In this document: piece after piece, positions 1 through 10,590 of the stretch
Position numbering within the stretch: position 1 is the first letter of the stretch
Layout: each line of letters starts with the position of its first letter
Assembly (NCBI RefSeq): GCF_001949145.1
Contig: NW_019091424.1
Span: 256,883-316,882, forward strand
Length of the DNA: 60,000 nucleotides
Source: Acanthaster planci
Taxonomy: Eukaryota > Echinodermata > Asteroidea > Valvatida > Acanthasteridae
Reading direction: 5' to 3'
The notes under the pieces: model-generated
What the model was told of the DNA's origin: nothing
The model's database searches: none
The model's input: only the letters and a program-made list of their open reading frames with translations
Made by a program: the position numbers and the translations under genes

Positions 1-716
1 AACAATAAAAGGACATCATCAGGAGGTTCACGAAGATTTTGCGATGCTAAGCTTGGTGTACAAAACAAAACGAAAAAGATGAACTTCTTTTGCGATGCAA
101 TATTTTGATATCAGCTATTTTTCTTTCAGCACGTACATTATCCAATCAGTATTTTATGCTAAGCAAGTAATGAAATCTGTGAAAATGGGACCAGCTGTGC
201 GTTACTCAGATTTAAAGAGCTTTTTGGTTTGTTTTTATTTGCTTAGTGTTTTTATTATGTAGGCCTATTGGCTCTATGATACTGTAACCCTGACGTCTGC
301 TGATTGTACCTTGTGCTGACATTAGCTGGAGTGGCTGTAGAATAAACACTTACAGCGACTTGACGGACTCTTGCAATATTCAAGAAAGAAACAAATAGCA
401 TCTCCAATATACGTTCTATGGCCAATAACAATATAAATGTATATGGACTACCTCTTGAGACAGGCGTCATCTGATGAAGGTTGATGTTGGTTTACTTGAA
501 AGATGCAACAAAAGCGTGTAATATGTTAACTTTGTTTCTATACATCCATTAATACGCATATTCCACGACGGTAAAATGGGATGTAGGGTTTTTCTGTATA
601 AGCCCAGTTAAATGCGCGGATTTGAAGTCGTAAAATACAAGCTCCTGCTCTGTGCCGACACTGTTTCACATGTTCAATCACTGTTGGCTCACTAATGCAA
701 CAACACAGTATGAGTA
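1..716. other. Non-coding stretch, nothing recognised
   Basis: AT-rich sequence with short open frames only. I see no splice-bordered coding segment and no clear repeat in this part. An unannotated upstream gene or UTR cannot be excluded because the window begins here. Confidence 0.5.
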
Positions 717-800
717 GCAAACCGTCTCGAGTAGGAATCGAACGCACTACCTCTAGTTGAAAACAGAATGAATTAGTGGTGAGGTCAACAAGGTTGGCTT
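717..800 (-). repeat. tRNA-like (SINE-type) relic
   Basis: Read on the minus strand, the segment holds a good pol III B-box (GTTCGATTCC) preceded by a tRNA-anticodon-arm-like stretch (CAACTAGAGGTAGTGC). The 5' half, where the A-box should lie, is poorly preserved and the acceptor stem does not pair, so this is not a working tRNA gene. It is best read as the head of an old tRNA-derived SINE. No poly-A tail or target duplication was identified. Confidence 0.4.
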
Positions 801-937
801 CAGCTTAATGTAGTCGAAATGTTATCTACCAAATTGCATAAGATGTAGGTATACCTCATCCGTGGTATATACAGGGACACATGTTGTCTCTTTGTTGGAT
901 TTGAAAACACTAAGAACTAAGAAACGTTGCAACATCA

Positions 938-1297
938 ACGGACTGCGATATGTTTCAAGAGGCGTTGCATTATCAACGAACTGCGATATGTTTCAAGAGG
1001 CGTTGCATTATCAGCGAAATGGGATATGTTTCAAGGGGCGTTGCATTATCAACGAACTGCGATATGTTTCAAGGGGCGTTGCATTATCAACGGACTGTGA
1101 TATGTTTCAAGAGGCGTTGCATTATCAACGGACTGTGATATGTTTCAAGGGGCGTTGCATTATCAACGGACTGCGATATGTTTCAAGAGGCGTTGCATTA
1201 TCAACGGACTGTGATATGTTTCAAGAGGCGTTGCATTATCAACGGACTGTGATATGTTTCAAGGGGTGTTGCATTATCAACGAAATGTGATATGTTT
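938..1297. repeat. 38-bp minisatellite, about 9 copies
   Basis: A tandem array whose unit reads approximately GATATGTTTCAAGAGGCGTT plus GCATTATCAACGGACTGC. Copies differ at a few positions (AAGAGG/AAGGGG, AACGAA/AACGGA). Because 38 is not a multiple of three, the array passes through all three frames. It still leaves a 142-codon open frame, which I regard as an artefact of a unit without stop codons. Confidence 0.9.
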
Positions 1298-4200
1298 CAA
1301 CGGATCAACAGTCTCCCCTCCCACGTTTTCTATAATGACAGACGGCGTCCCAGTTACCTTAATGTCAAACATCGAGATCTAAAATAATCTCAAAATCTTA
1401 AAATCAAATTGAGATCCGGGAAAAATACAGAAAATATTTTGATGCCTACCAACAACTTCCCTGGCAGAGGCGTAATGAAAATACATGCATCAAGCATTGC
1501 CATGCTGAAGGGCTGTCTTTGGACATGGATAATATCCGTTAGTTTCTAGAGCGCAAAGCCTAGCAATAGCTTAATGTTCCTGCAACATGAAGAAGCGTGT
1601 ACTGAAACACATAGTGGCTTATGTGCCATGACTGTTTACGTATCGAGCTCGGTCATGAATGCACAAACGGACGGTGACAGATTGTCCCAGCTAGACTTGT
1701 AATAATTATAATCTTTGTGCATCACTTCTGGCTCTAAGACTAATAAAGCCTTTGAGGAGCATGCGGTGTCTCCCTGAATACAAACCAGCTTTGTTTAATG
1801 AAACAAAACGCAGCATCCATCGAACCTACCTGCAATGGCGACGGCACCCATGCTTGCGACGGCCGTCTGTCGAGAAGACAACACCAGTGCGGATTATAGG
1901 AACCCAATGAAGGAGAGGCAGCGTGGATCCACGCTCATCGCTGTTGGCTGCAACCCCTACAATGACACTTCAAGAGGAAAGATGAGCTGTGTGGGCATCA
2001 TAAGGTATTTTGCCGGTTGATGAGCAATAAGCCAGCTTGCAGGGTATCTAGTCTGGTAACCATGACACCGCCAACGTGCGCAGTAACTGTTTTGTCTATT
2101 TGCCCACGGATTTTTCCCCGGGTGAATTTTCAGGACTAACAAATAAATTGCATTTTATACTGTCAAACGAGTCACTTCATCGTAGCAATGTGGTTGCGTC
2201 TTCGGTAGGCTATCAAATCACTTGATTTCACTGCTTCATTCTTGGATTAATCACCGATAGTTGATTGAGAATAATAGAACGAGAATGAAACGTACATGAA
2301 TCATAATTCTGAAAATAATAATTACCACTAATTGGTCATTAGGAGACATTCCCATAAGAACGTGCACAAAGTTTTTCCAACTTTACTGTCCCATAATTAA
2401 ATATTCCCTAATCTGATCTGAACAAACTTTGTATGTTTTCATTTTAGGCCCTAAACTATCATCTCTCAAAATATCGACACTAAAATTCGGCCTTCTTCTG
2501 GTAGTTTGAAAAAAGGGAAACACTGCAATGTCTCCCTAAAGCCAATGTCTCCCTTATGCCGAAAAATTTACCACAAAATGTCTCCCAAATGACCTATTTT
2601 TAAATATATTATTGGAAAGGGTCATTATTTAGCCCAAACCTGGGTTTTCCAATAGGCAATAGCATAAGTATTTACACTAACTTTTCCATTTTGTTTTCCA
2701 TTTCAAAAAGATAAAAACCTTTATATTTTGAGGTACGCAAATACCTACTAGCCGTTAATGTCTGAATATAAGCATTATTCCGCCTAATTTGATTGTTAAC
2801 ATTTAATCTTACTTAAATTACCTTATTTCCCCAAAAGAACGGGCTGCTTTGAGAAGACTAAGGTCGTGATTTCTGCTTCTGATGAATGAGAGATAAACTA
2901 CCCAGTGCGTAACACGTTACTGTCGCCAAAGAGTGATAATCCCAGCCACGTTGCCTCCGCAATTTCACTGTGTTGCCTCCTTCGGTATTCACGGCATGTA
3001 CGAATCCTTTTACGTGTGTAGGCGCGTGGAGCTGGCAGAATAGAGCACCCATCTCCCCCAGCTTACGAGATGTTTTGCCCTCCACCTGCACTTAACCTCT
3101 GTGAGTGGGAGGTTTGCATACTTAATCCCAGCACATAATTTCCGTGTCCCACTCTCTGTGCTCAACTGCTTGTAATAAGGCTAATTTATGGTCTGAAGAC
3201 GTAGATTGGCAAAATGGTTTGAGACAATTCGAGGAGACAGCTCCTTGCACATCTCAGCTGATCAGAATAATATTACAAATACACCTGAAGATTTTGAGCA
3301 TCTGAGCAAAGGGCCTGGGTTTCACCAGACTACTGATGTCATAATGGAAGTCACATGTACACGAGCATTTTGCTCCCAAACCACTTAACGACATCGGCGG
3401 CCAAGTCTGTCCACAAAAGATGCACTGTACAAGATGTTGAGTGTCCAAAGTGCAATGCTCTATGCATATGTGTTGCGTAGAGCTTCAGAGAGTCGAGAGC
3501 TTTATTTTGTAGAGAGACACATGTTTTTTACCTTTGAGGGAAATTTCATGTTTGGAAAAGAAAAAGGGTACTTATGCCAACTGATCAAGCAACAAATCAA
3601 GACGTACTACACAACTTTTATCGAAGTTGAACGTAATATGTTTTGTGAATGCTTTAATTCCTAGCTTTTAACTAATATCATACAGATCTCCCAGTACGAG
3701 TATTAAATGCGACATAATCACCATTTAAAATTTCCCCAAAGTAAGCACCAGATCTTATTTGGTCAAAAACCTATTACCTAAGGATGTGTACTGGTCTTTA
3801 TATCACTCTGGTTTTAACTTCTCAAGATTTTTTATTTTTTTATATGAAAGTGGTTATAGATTACAATCAACCGAGGAAATCTGTGCATAGATTTAAAGTT
3901 CGCAAGACGTTATGCCACTTTAAAAAATGTAAACATGAAAAATATTTCTTTTAAAGTAAAGCAAGAGATAAAAACTATGAGGCGCAACAGTTTTTGTTAT
4001 TTAATCAAAACCTTCTTGGCATAAAAGCCATAATAGCCAACTGCCAACTGATACGTAATTGCATTAGTGCCATTTAAAATACAACAAAGATTACTGGTCA
4101 TTTCCAAAATAAATCTGTCAATTGAAAATTGCGCGTGCCATGTCTATTTAAAAAAATGACATCTTGTGGAACAGGTCAATAGATTCAACGACATACCATT

Positions 4201-4390
4201 ACAGTTTAATGATGCTGTGTTTTGAAATAGTCGGTATTTTCAGTCGTTACGAAGCAATGAATGCACGGATTACACCAGTAAGTCGTATTGGAGATGTTCA
4301 ATAAAGATACAGAATAGGAAAATACATCTTTATATAATATGTCCCGACACCTCCTACGCATGTTAAACAGCTTCCGTAAGGACACACATA
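1298..4390. other. Intergenic, no gene recognised
   Basis: About 3 kb with only short random open frames on both strands. A small cluster near 2520-2600 repeats the words AATGTCTCCC several times. No protein family, RNA gene or clear transposon could be recognised. It lies downstream of the minus-strand calmodulin-like gene and may contain part of its 3' UTR. Confidence 0.5.
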
Positions 4391-4620
4391 GCCAGTTAAC
4401 GTCGGATATTCTAAATCAAAAAAGCTGCCAGGGCAGTTTTTTTGCCTGAAATTTTTTTTCGAAATTGCTATTTATTTACGACACAACCAATCACGACACA
4501 TTAATACGTCAACCGTGGAAATGAAAACAAAAAGTCTTGAAAGAGTGTACACGTCCTCCGTGGAACAAATACAGAAAAGTGTGTGTTTATTCGTCATCCG
4601 GCGTCTAGTGGTTGAAATCC
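4391..4620 (+). repeat. Dispersed repeat F, copy 1
   Basis: This segment aligns with 46372-46590 in the same orientation. Shared words include GCCAGTTAACGTCGG at the start, a T-rich block followed by TTCGAAATT, GGAAATGAAA, the long match GTCCTCCGTGGAACAAATA, and CCGGCGTC near the end. The two copies differ by many substitutions and small gaps, as expected of an old dispersed element. No coding capacity or terminal repeat was seen. Confidence 0.75.
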
Positions 4621-4765
4621 GACACTTTTAAAAATACACAACATAATACCCCACAATACCCTGACGCAAGTCCGCCACACATCAAACATTTCTGCTGTCC
4701 TAAATTTGTGTCTTTATGTTGTCCGTAACTTCCGTTGCTTAATGGACTTGGTTGCATGTCACACC

Positions 4766-7700
4766 TTATGTCTCAAACAACAAAGCGAATTCTGTAACGA
4801 GAACAAACACATAAACCGTTACTTCAGCTAGGCACTACTTTTCTTAAAACGGGCCACTCCAAATTGTGCTCCACCAAGAGTTTGCAATGTGGTGGCGACT
4901 GTACGCAATGTGCGTCTGAATGGGTTGACACTGTCCCGATGCGTGTCGACCGGCAATGCGCGTTTGGAAAGGGTCGACCCATTCGCGCATTGTGTTGGCC
5001 AACGCGTCGCAAACTCTTGGTGGAGCAGTATTTGGAATCGCCAAATGTGTTGATGTTAATGAACACTTTCTGAAATCGTCCATTAAAACCTGCTGTTTTA
5101 AATCAATCAATAAAAGAGCATTTGCACATGTGATTTGTACACGACTTGACAGGTAGTCGAACCGTACTCCATGTTACAGCATTGCAAGCGAATTGTGTCA
5201 GAGTAGATAATCTGTGGTGAGTTATTCACTTCTCTCATAAGGAAGCACACTAATAAAACACGTGGGTGTTAAATTGGTGTTAATTTAACACCCTGGGTGT
5301 TATCAGAGGACTACACACAGTCCGATGTAGTCTTCTGATAACACTCAGGGAGTTAAAATTGTCTTTACAGTACAATCAATGAGTCACGAAGGACAGATTT
5401 TACACCTACTGATTGCGTGCTGCGCGTCAGAAGTGTTGAAACAACGCGGCTCTTGCTTTTGAATGTGTTTTACCTTCAAAGTTGAGCGTACCACTTCCCG
5501 TAATGTCTGCCTCCTGGACAATTTCATCCACTTCGTGCTTGGGAATGTCGATGAATTCTTGGATGTTGCTCAGTACATAATGAAGTTCTTCGACACTGAA
5601 TAGTTAAAGCACATATTGGAAGACTGCTGGATAGTTTGAGCTCGTTAACCGATTCCCCAGCTTTGGGTCCCCTCACAACATCCAGCGTATGTAACTGACA
5701 CATTAGTAAAAGTCGTAAGTCGGTGCAAATAAATAAGGGCGATTCACAATAGTGCGCCACCAAGAGTTTGCAACGCGTCGGCCAATCACAAAATGTGTCG
5801 ACCCTTTCCAAACGCACATTTGGTCGACAGATTTCGCGCATTGTAATTGGCCAACGCGTTGCAAACTCTTGGTGGCGCACTATCGTGAAACACCCCTTGA
5901 TTTTGATGTTATACAACGGAAAGTCCTTGTCAAAAGCTAAAACCTTTGACGGACGTGCATGCATGGGAATGCACTTGTAAGACGTTCCCTGGAATAAAAA
6001 GCAATGCTGTATTAGAGCTCAATTAAGGTAGGCCTACTGATAAAGGCGGTGGCCACTTTGAACTGAGATTTGAAGGCCCCCAATCACTATTATTACAAAA
6101 AACATAGGCACGATAAACCGTTATCATATCTCTAGCCAGAGTTATGACTTTGGACCACATCCACTACTTACGCGAAGGAACCTTTTCCCTCCTTGTCAAA
6201 GGCTCTGAATGCTTCCCTGATTCCTTCGTCTCGGTCCACCACCTTTAGGCGGCGTGTCATCAATGCCATAAACTCCGGAAAGTTGACGATTCCGTTTCCT
6301 TTTGTGGCAATAATCAGACATAAACCAAGACAGACAACGTAAGCTCCCTGGTCGGACAAAAAGCATATAGATGTAGCTGGGCTTCTTTAGAGACTGGAGT
6401 GATTTCTATACCAGAAACTTTGTTTTGCCACGCATTCGAAAATGACAGCAGCGACTGAGTTTGTTGTTTTACATTATTTCAAACTTCATTCAAGTTAAAG
6501 AATCGCTTCAAAATCGCTGGGCTGTATGGTTACCAACTGGCTGATATTCCTAGAGGTTTCAACGTTGCGAGATAAATCTTGGCCTTTAGTTTTCGCTTTT
6601 TTTGGTTCGACATTATTGGTTTCGGTGTCTATTTTGAGGGCAACTTACCATCCATGTCTGCCTCGTTAATCATTCCATGTAACTCAATGTCAGTCGGATT
6701 TTGGCCGAGAGACTTTAATACAGCACCCAACTCTTTTGTTGAGATGTATCCGTTGCCGTCCTTGTCAAACACCTCAAAGGCAATCTTCAATTCTACAAAA
6801 AGAACACATAACAGCCTACCTAGTTTGTTTTTCTCTATTAAACCCACCGACCATAAATTTTACCAATTGTTTGGATTCTAACGAGAAACGCTCCTGGCTT
6901 TTTATGACTCGTGTCCGATTTTTACGGTAAATCCACCTACAGCAACATACACAAAACCTTGGAATAGTTGATGGGAAGTGGATTATCGTTTTTGTGAGCG
7001 ATCTTTGGAATTGTCACAACGCAAACCCAATTGGAATAAGTCTTTTACGTAGGGATATGCAGGCGTAACCAAGGAGGAATAGGGGTAGTTGCACCCGACC
7101 GCTAGAAAAAAATGAAAATTTAAAGAAAAAGAGGGAAAGGAAAGAGTGAAAGAAATGAAAAGGAGATAAATACCACCAGTTTGCTTAAAGACTTTCAAGT
7201 TGGCCCCTCCGGCCTTTATCAACTGCTTATCATTTTATCTAACGAGTATATTCGTCCCCCCCCCTTGAAATTTCCCCACCTCCCCGAACGAAGTAGACCC
7301 CTTGATCCCCTGGAAATTCTTGCGATACCCACTATCGTGAGACCTTTGGAATACCGGGTAGAAAAATCCGTCTTTGTCCTTAAAAGAAACTTCATTCATT
7401 CCTTGAAAATGTCCGTTGCATGTCTACTCACCGTTGATCTGATTTTCGCTGAGTTCCTCGTCTTGTTCCTCGGATTCCTCATTCTCCTCATTCTCTTTAG
7501 CATTACTCTCAGCCTGTGATATATTATATTATACATTGACACTCACAATAAATTCGCAGGTTACCAGGCTTAGTTGAAGGGGTTTACTGTTCGACGCCGG
7601 AAGGTCGCCAGTTGCCTGCATCTCTCCGCAGGAAATGAGATTTCACTTGGCCATACAGTGTTTTTATCGAGGGCTATTAATTAACAGCGTAATTTCACTT

Positions 7701-9314
7701 TGATTTCAAAGAAATTGTAGCAACAATCCTTCTTTTGGGATTTTTTAATGGAATTAATCATTGTGTGAGTACCGTTCTCGACCGTCATTACGTTTTGATA
7801 TTGTAGATGCATCATTTTTATAATATCCATTATTGCCTTGATTCTGAAAGAGGACACCTCTATCAACACCAAGAGATTACGCTTTTTAGAACTACTGTGT
7901 CCATCTTATTTGCAAACTGTCAATTTTGGCTACATGCGTTTTTACAATATTTCTGGAATATCAATTAGCTCTGTGGGATGATAGCAGAACGCAGAAATGC
8001 AGGTAGGGTTACAACACGTTGGTATAATTGCACGGCTTTGGATTTACTGCTTGGATATAATACCACACTACAAAAATACACTGTGCATGGACATACACTT
8101 TCAATGATAAATATTGTAATTGCGATAATTGTGCGACAGATGGCATACATCTTGTAACATTTAAGTGTGTACATATCAAACAAAAAATGACCTGAAGAAT
8201 GACTCCGTTTAAAGTTTTCAAATTTCATGGCCTCAAATCATCTATAAAAATGCAAGGGAAGTATTCGGGACAAAACGTAATGAATAAGTACTTATTCAAT
8301 ACAATCACTTAAGTGATTGTATAAAAAAAAATGCACATTGGTCGATTCATCCCTGGAAAGGGTAGTTTACCACCTCGTGTAAAATGGTGGCCCACATGAA
8401 ATTCTACGGTTGCAGATTCTTTCTGAGGCAAAATATTGTTTTAACTGACAGGTTAGGAAGTCACACACCCTGATCATTTCATGCCTGCCCACTCAAATGA
8501 TCGGTCTGCCACACTGTACTGTGGACATATAGCCCTTCCAATATACACGAGTCACAAAGCTCGATTCATAAGGACTGCATTCAGGCTTATATTTTTTCAA
8601 TAACAGACTTGCTAGTTTTGTAAGCCAGGGGAATAGACCTATACCGGAGCACTTTGAAGCTTCCGCATAGAAGCCTATAGGTGCACCCAAGTATTTAACA
8701 CAAAGGCTACTGCACAGAGCTTTTCATACCCTACAGGTCGCCGCCTTACCAAAATAACCCCAACAATGCGTTGGAGCGGTACGTGCGCGATTAGAAAAAA
8801 ACCAACAACTTGGTGAAGCCTTTTAGGGACATACTGTCAAAGGATCCTGGAGGAAGGATATCCCACCTTAATACTAGAATTCTAAAGTGAATAAACATGC
8901 GCACACTAGTGTGTGTATGTCGGCCGATTGAGAAAAGACGAAATGGAGGTTTGGCATAAGCAGTGAGCATTTAAATTCATACAGTACATTGTAACTGTAT
9001 CGTTCTCATGACAACCATAATTAGGCATACTTCCTTTTATCATGTACAGGCCCATCATTCACAAGCATCGTTCCCTGATAATCTTTATGTAGCTCATATA
9101 CAACAACGTTTAATTACCCATCATGTATACGAACCTTCGCGGTATAAATTGGAAAATGAACGTATCTGCATGAAATTATTTCTACTAGCACAACGCATTA
9201 ACACTACTTCATAATATTCAAATCTGTACAAAAAAATATATATTGACGTTATCATGAAAGGCATATGCTTCATGACTGATCCATTCCCTAAAACTTACAC
9301 GTGAAACTTACCAT
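4766..9314 (-). CDS. Calmodulin-like EF-hand protein (six exons, 167 codons)
   Basis: Proposed exons in transcript order: 9314-9312 (ATG only), 7513-7432, 6792-6649, 6298-6172, 5595-5474, 4791-4766 (stop TAA). All have GT/AG borders and phases agree, giving 504 nt. Residues 2-28 are an acidic Glu/Asn-rich leader; residues 30-167 are a calmodulin fold. EF loop 1 (38-49, [12 protein letters not shown]) and loop 2 (74-85, [12 protein letters not shown]) are canonical. Loop 3 (111-122, [12 protein letters not shown]) has Glu and Lys at positions 3 and 5, and loop 4 (149-160, [12 protein letters not shown]) has Thr and Ser there, so the C-lobe probably binds calcium weakly. By family it would be a calcium sensor, but its target is unknown. 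Exons 3 to 5 are firm. The ATG-only first exon and the 26-nt last exon are inferences from phase and from the known calmodulin gene layout, where an intron follows the ATG. Introns hold two copies of MITE family A. The gene is divergent from the TBC1D2-type gene. Confidence 0.75.
4853..5045. mobile_element. MITE family A, copy 1
   Basis: A palindromic element with arms matching GCTCCACCAAGAGTTTGC at the left and its inverse at the right; the pairing extends outward through CCACTCCAAAT and its partner. Inner sequence repeats GTCGAC-containing words in both orientations. It lies in the last intron of the calmodulin-like gene. Short open frames on both strands over this span are shadows of the palindrome. 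Confidence 0.8.
5282..5360. repeat. Short perfect-type hairpin element
   Basis: Two arms of about 33 nt (5282-5314 and 5327-5360) pair almost fully around a 12-nt loop. The left arm contains ACACCCTGGGTGTTATCAGA, the right arm its near inverse. Just upstream there are extra copies of GGTGTTAA. It could be a MITE end or a small fold-back element. It sits in the last intron of the calmodulin-like gene, next to exon 5. Confidence 0.7.
5736..5896. mobile_element. MITE family A, copy 2
   Basis: The best preserved copy. The left arm carries CAATAGTGCGCCACCAAGAG followed by TTTGCAACGCGT; the right arm is the inverse. Both halves also contain GGCCAATCAC or GGCCAACGCG words. The element is about 160 bp and lies in the intron between exons 4 and 5 of the calmodulin-like gene. 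No transposase is encoded, so it is non-autonomous. Confidence 0.85.
7514..9311. other. Probable first intron of the calmodulin-like gene
   Basis: If the ATG-only exon is right, this 1.8-kb stretch is intron 1. It is AT-rich, contains no recognised element, and only short random open frames. If the first exon lies elsewhere, part of this stretch is upstream sequence. Confidence 0.45.
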
Positions 9315-10590
9315 TTTCGATGTTTACAGCTAGGTCAAGGCGTATTTTATGTATTAATTATTCCTTTTGTGAACTTCAGCTTCATATCTGAACGTCACTG
9401 CATAAATGGTGTGTAGCAAGAAGCAACTTGAATGTTTATTCAAGCGAAACGTTCACAGGTTTTATGATACCACAGACATACAGTGTGCGGTGCTGGTAGG
9501 TCGCTGTAATTTTCCCCCATAAGGTCCCGCTTCGGTAACTTTGACGATAATGTATTCATTCTCCATGACACGCGTGCGCAGTGACTTTATGCAAAGTGTT
9601 TCCCAAAACGCGACCTCCTTTGCGAAGTGGACTGACAGGAAAGTCGCTGATGTTCACACTTCACCGTGGTTTTTCGATGGTTCCACGCCATCTGATGAAA
9701 GGAATGGTCGCCGAGTACCAAGTGCAAGAGGGTCCATAGAAATAATAACAGGATTCCCTATGGGCTCTTGAGTGGAACTCTGTTTGGTGTCACAGCTGAG
9801 TTGTTAACCTTCAAGTATTAATTAGTTCGACCCAACCACAATATCAACATCGGCTTCGACTACGCTACCTGAGTGTCGATCTGGGGTGTCTGCCTAAAAC
9901 ATCATGTTTATTATTAAGAGCCCGGTGTGACAATTAGATAATATTTTAAGAATTAATATCTTATCAGCGGCCACAAGCTGGAGCAAATTTATCCCTTTGC
10001 CAGCCTGAACTTTGTTTTGGGTCAGCATAAGCATTCACCTGACATGGAGAGGCTAACACGAATTACAGTTGACCTCCTCGCACAAAGATTGAAATCATAT
10101 GTCATATGCAGGTGGTCCAAAAAGGTTCGTCTTACTTCAAAGAGCTCGCACGGCAAAACTGCATTTCTCGACAAAAAATAGCATGGGATGCAGTCGGAAA
10201 GTAAAGATTGAATGCTCTTCACTAAAACAATACCAGGCTGGAGGATTACACTACGGGTCAAGCATCACCAGCACCTCTGTCTAAAACTTGGATGCCAAAC
10301 TGGCCGGGGGCTGCCGTGAGCACAAACGCATAGACAGACCCAGCTTTGACCCCTGCCGAGTATAAAAGGAACTCTTTAAGGCATTCCACTAGATAGCATA
10401 CTTTTTGCAAATTACTGTATAGTTGGGCTGCATCTCAAATAGGACTACCCTCCCCGTGTTACGTAAAACGAAAGGCTAGAATGAAAGGCCTTATGATATA
10501 CGTGGTCTGATGTGCTGGGGGGTGAAGCCGAACCTGGCGTACATTCGATGATTGAAAAAGTGTCATATATCAAAACAACCTTATACAAAC
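9315..10590. promoter_or_regulatory. Divergent intergenic region between calmodulin-like and TBC1D2-type genes
   Basis: About 1.3 kb separates the two proposed start codons, which point away from each other. It should hold both promoters. The plus-strand side carries a TATA box at 10361. I see no CpG-dense block and no clear repeat. A 76-codon open frame at 9541-9771 has no recognisable family. Confidence 0.45.
10361..10367 (+). promoter_or_regulatory. TATA box upstream of the TBC1D2-type gene
   Basis: The sequence GCCGAGTATAAAAGGAAC matches the TATA consensus and lies 230 nt upstream of the start codon at 10591, implying initiation near 10390 and a 5' UTR of about 200 nt. This is a motif match only. 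Confidence 0.4.

Noticed and set aside
717-800. Functional tRNA gene
   Set aside because: The acceptor stem and A-box are not preserved; only the B-box region is good.
862-1290. 142-codon repetitive open frame
   Set aside because: It is a stop-free reading of the 38-bp minisatellite, whose unit shifts frame at each copy.
938-1297. Possible CRISPR-like array
   Set aside because: Units abut without unique spacers and the DNA is eukaryotic; it is a minisatellite. The same applies to the 24-bp, 17-bp and 34-bp arrays.
5524-5964. 146-codon minus-strand open frame
   Set aside because: It crosses MITE family A and an intron of the calmodulin-like gene; no family resemblance.
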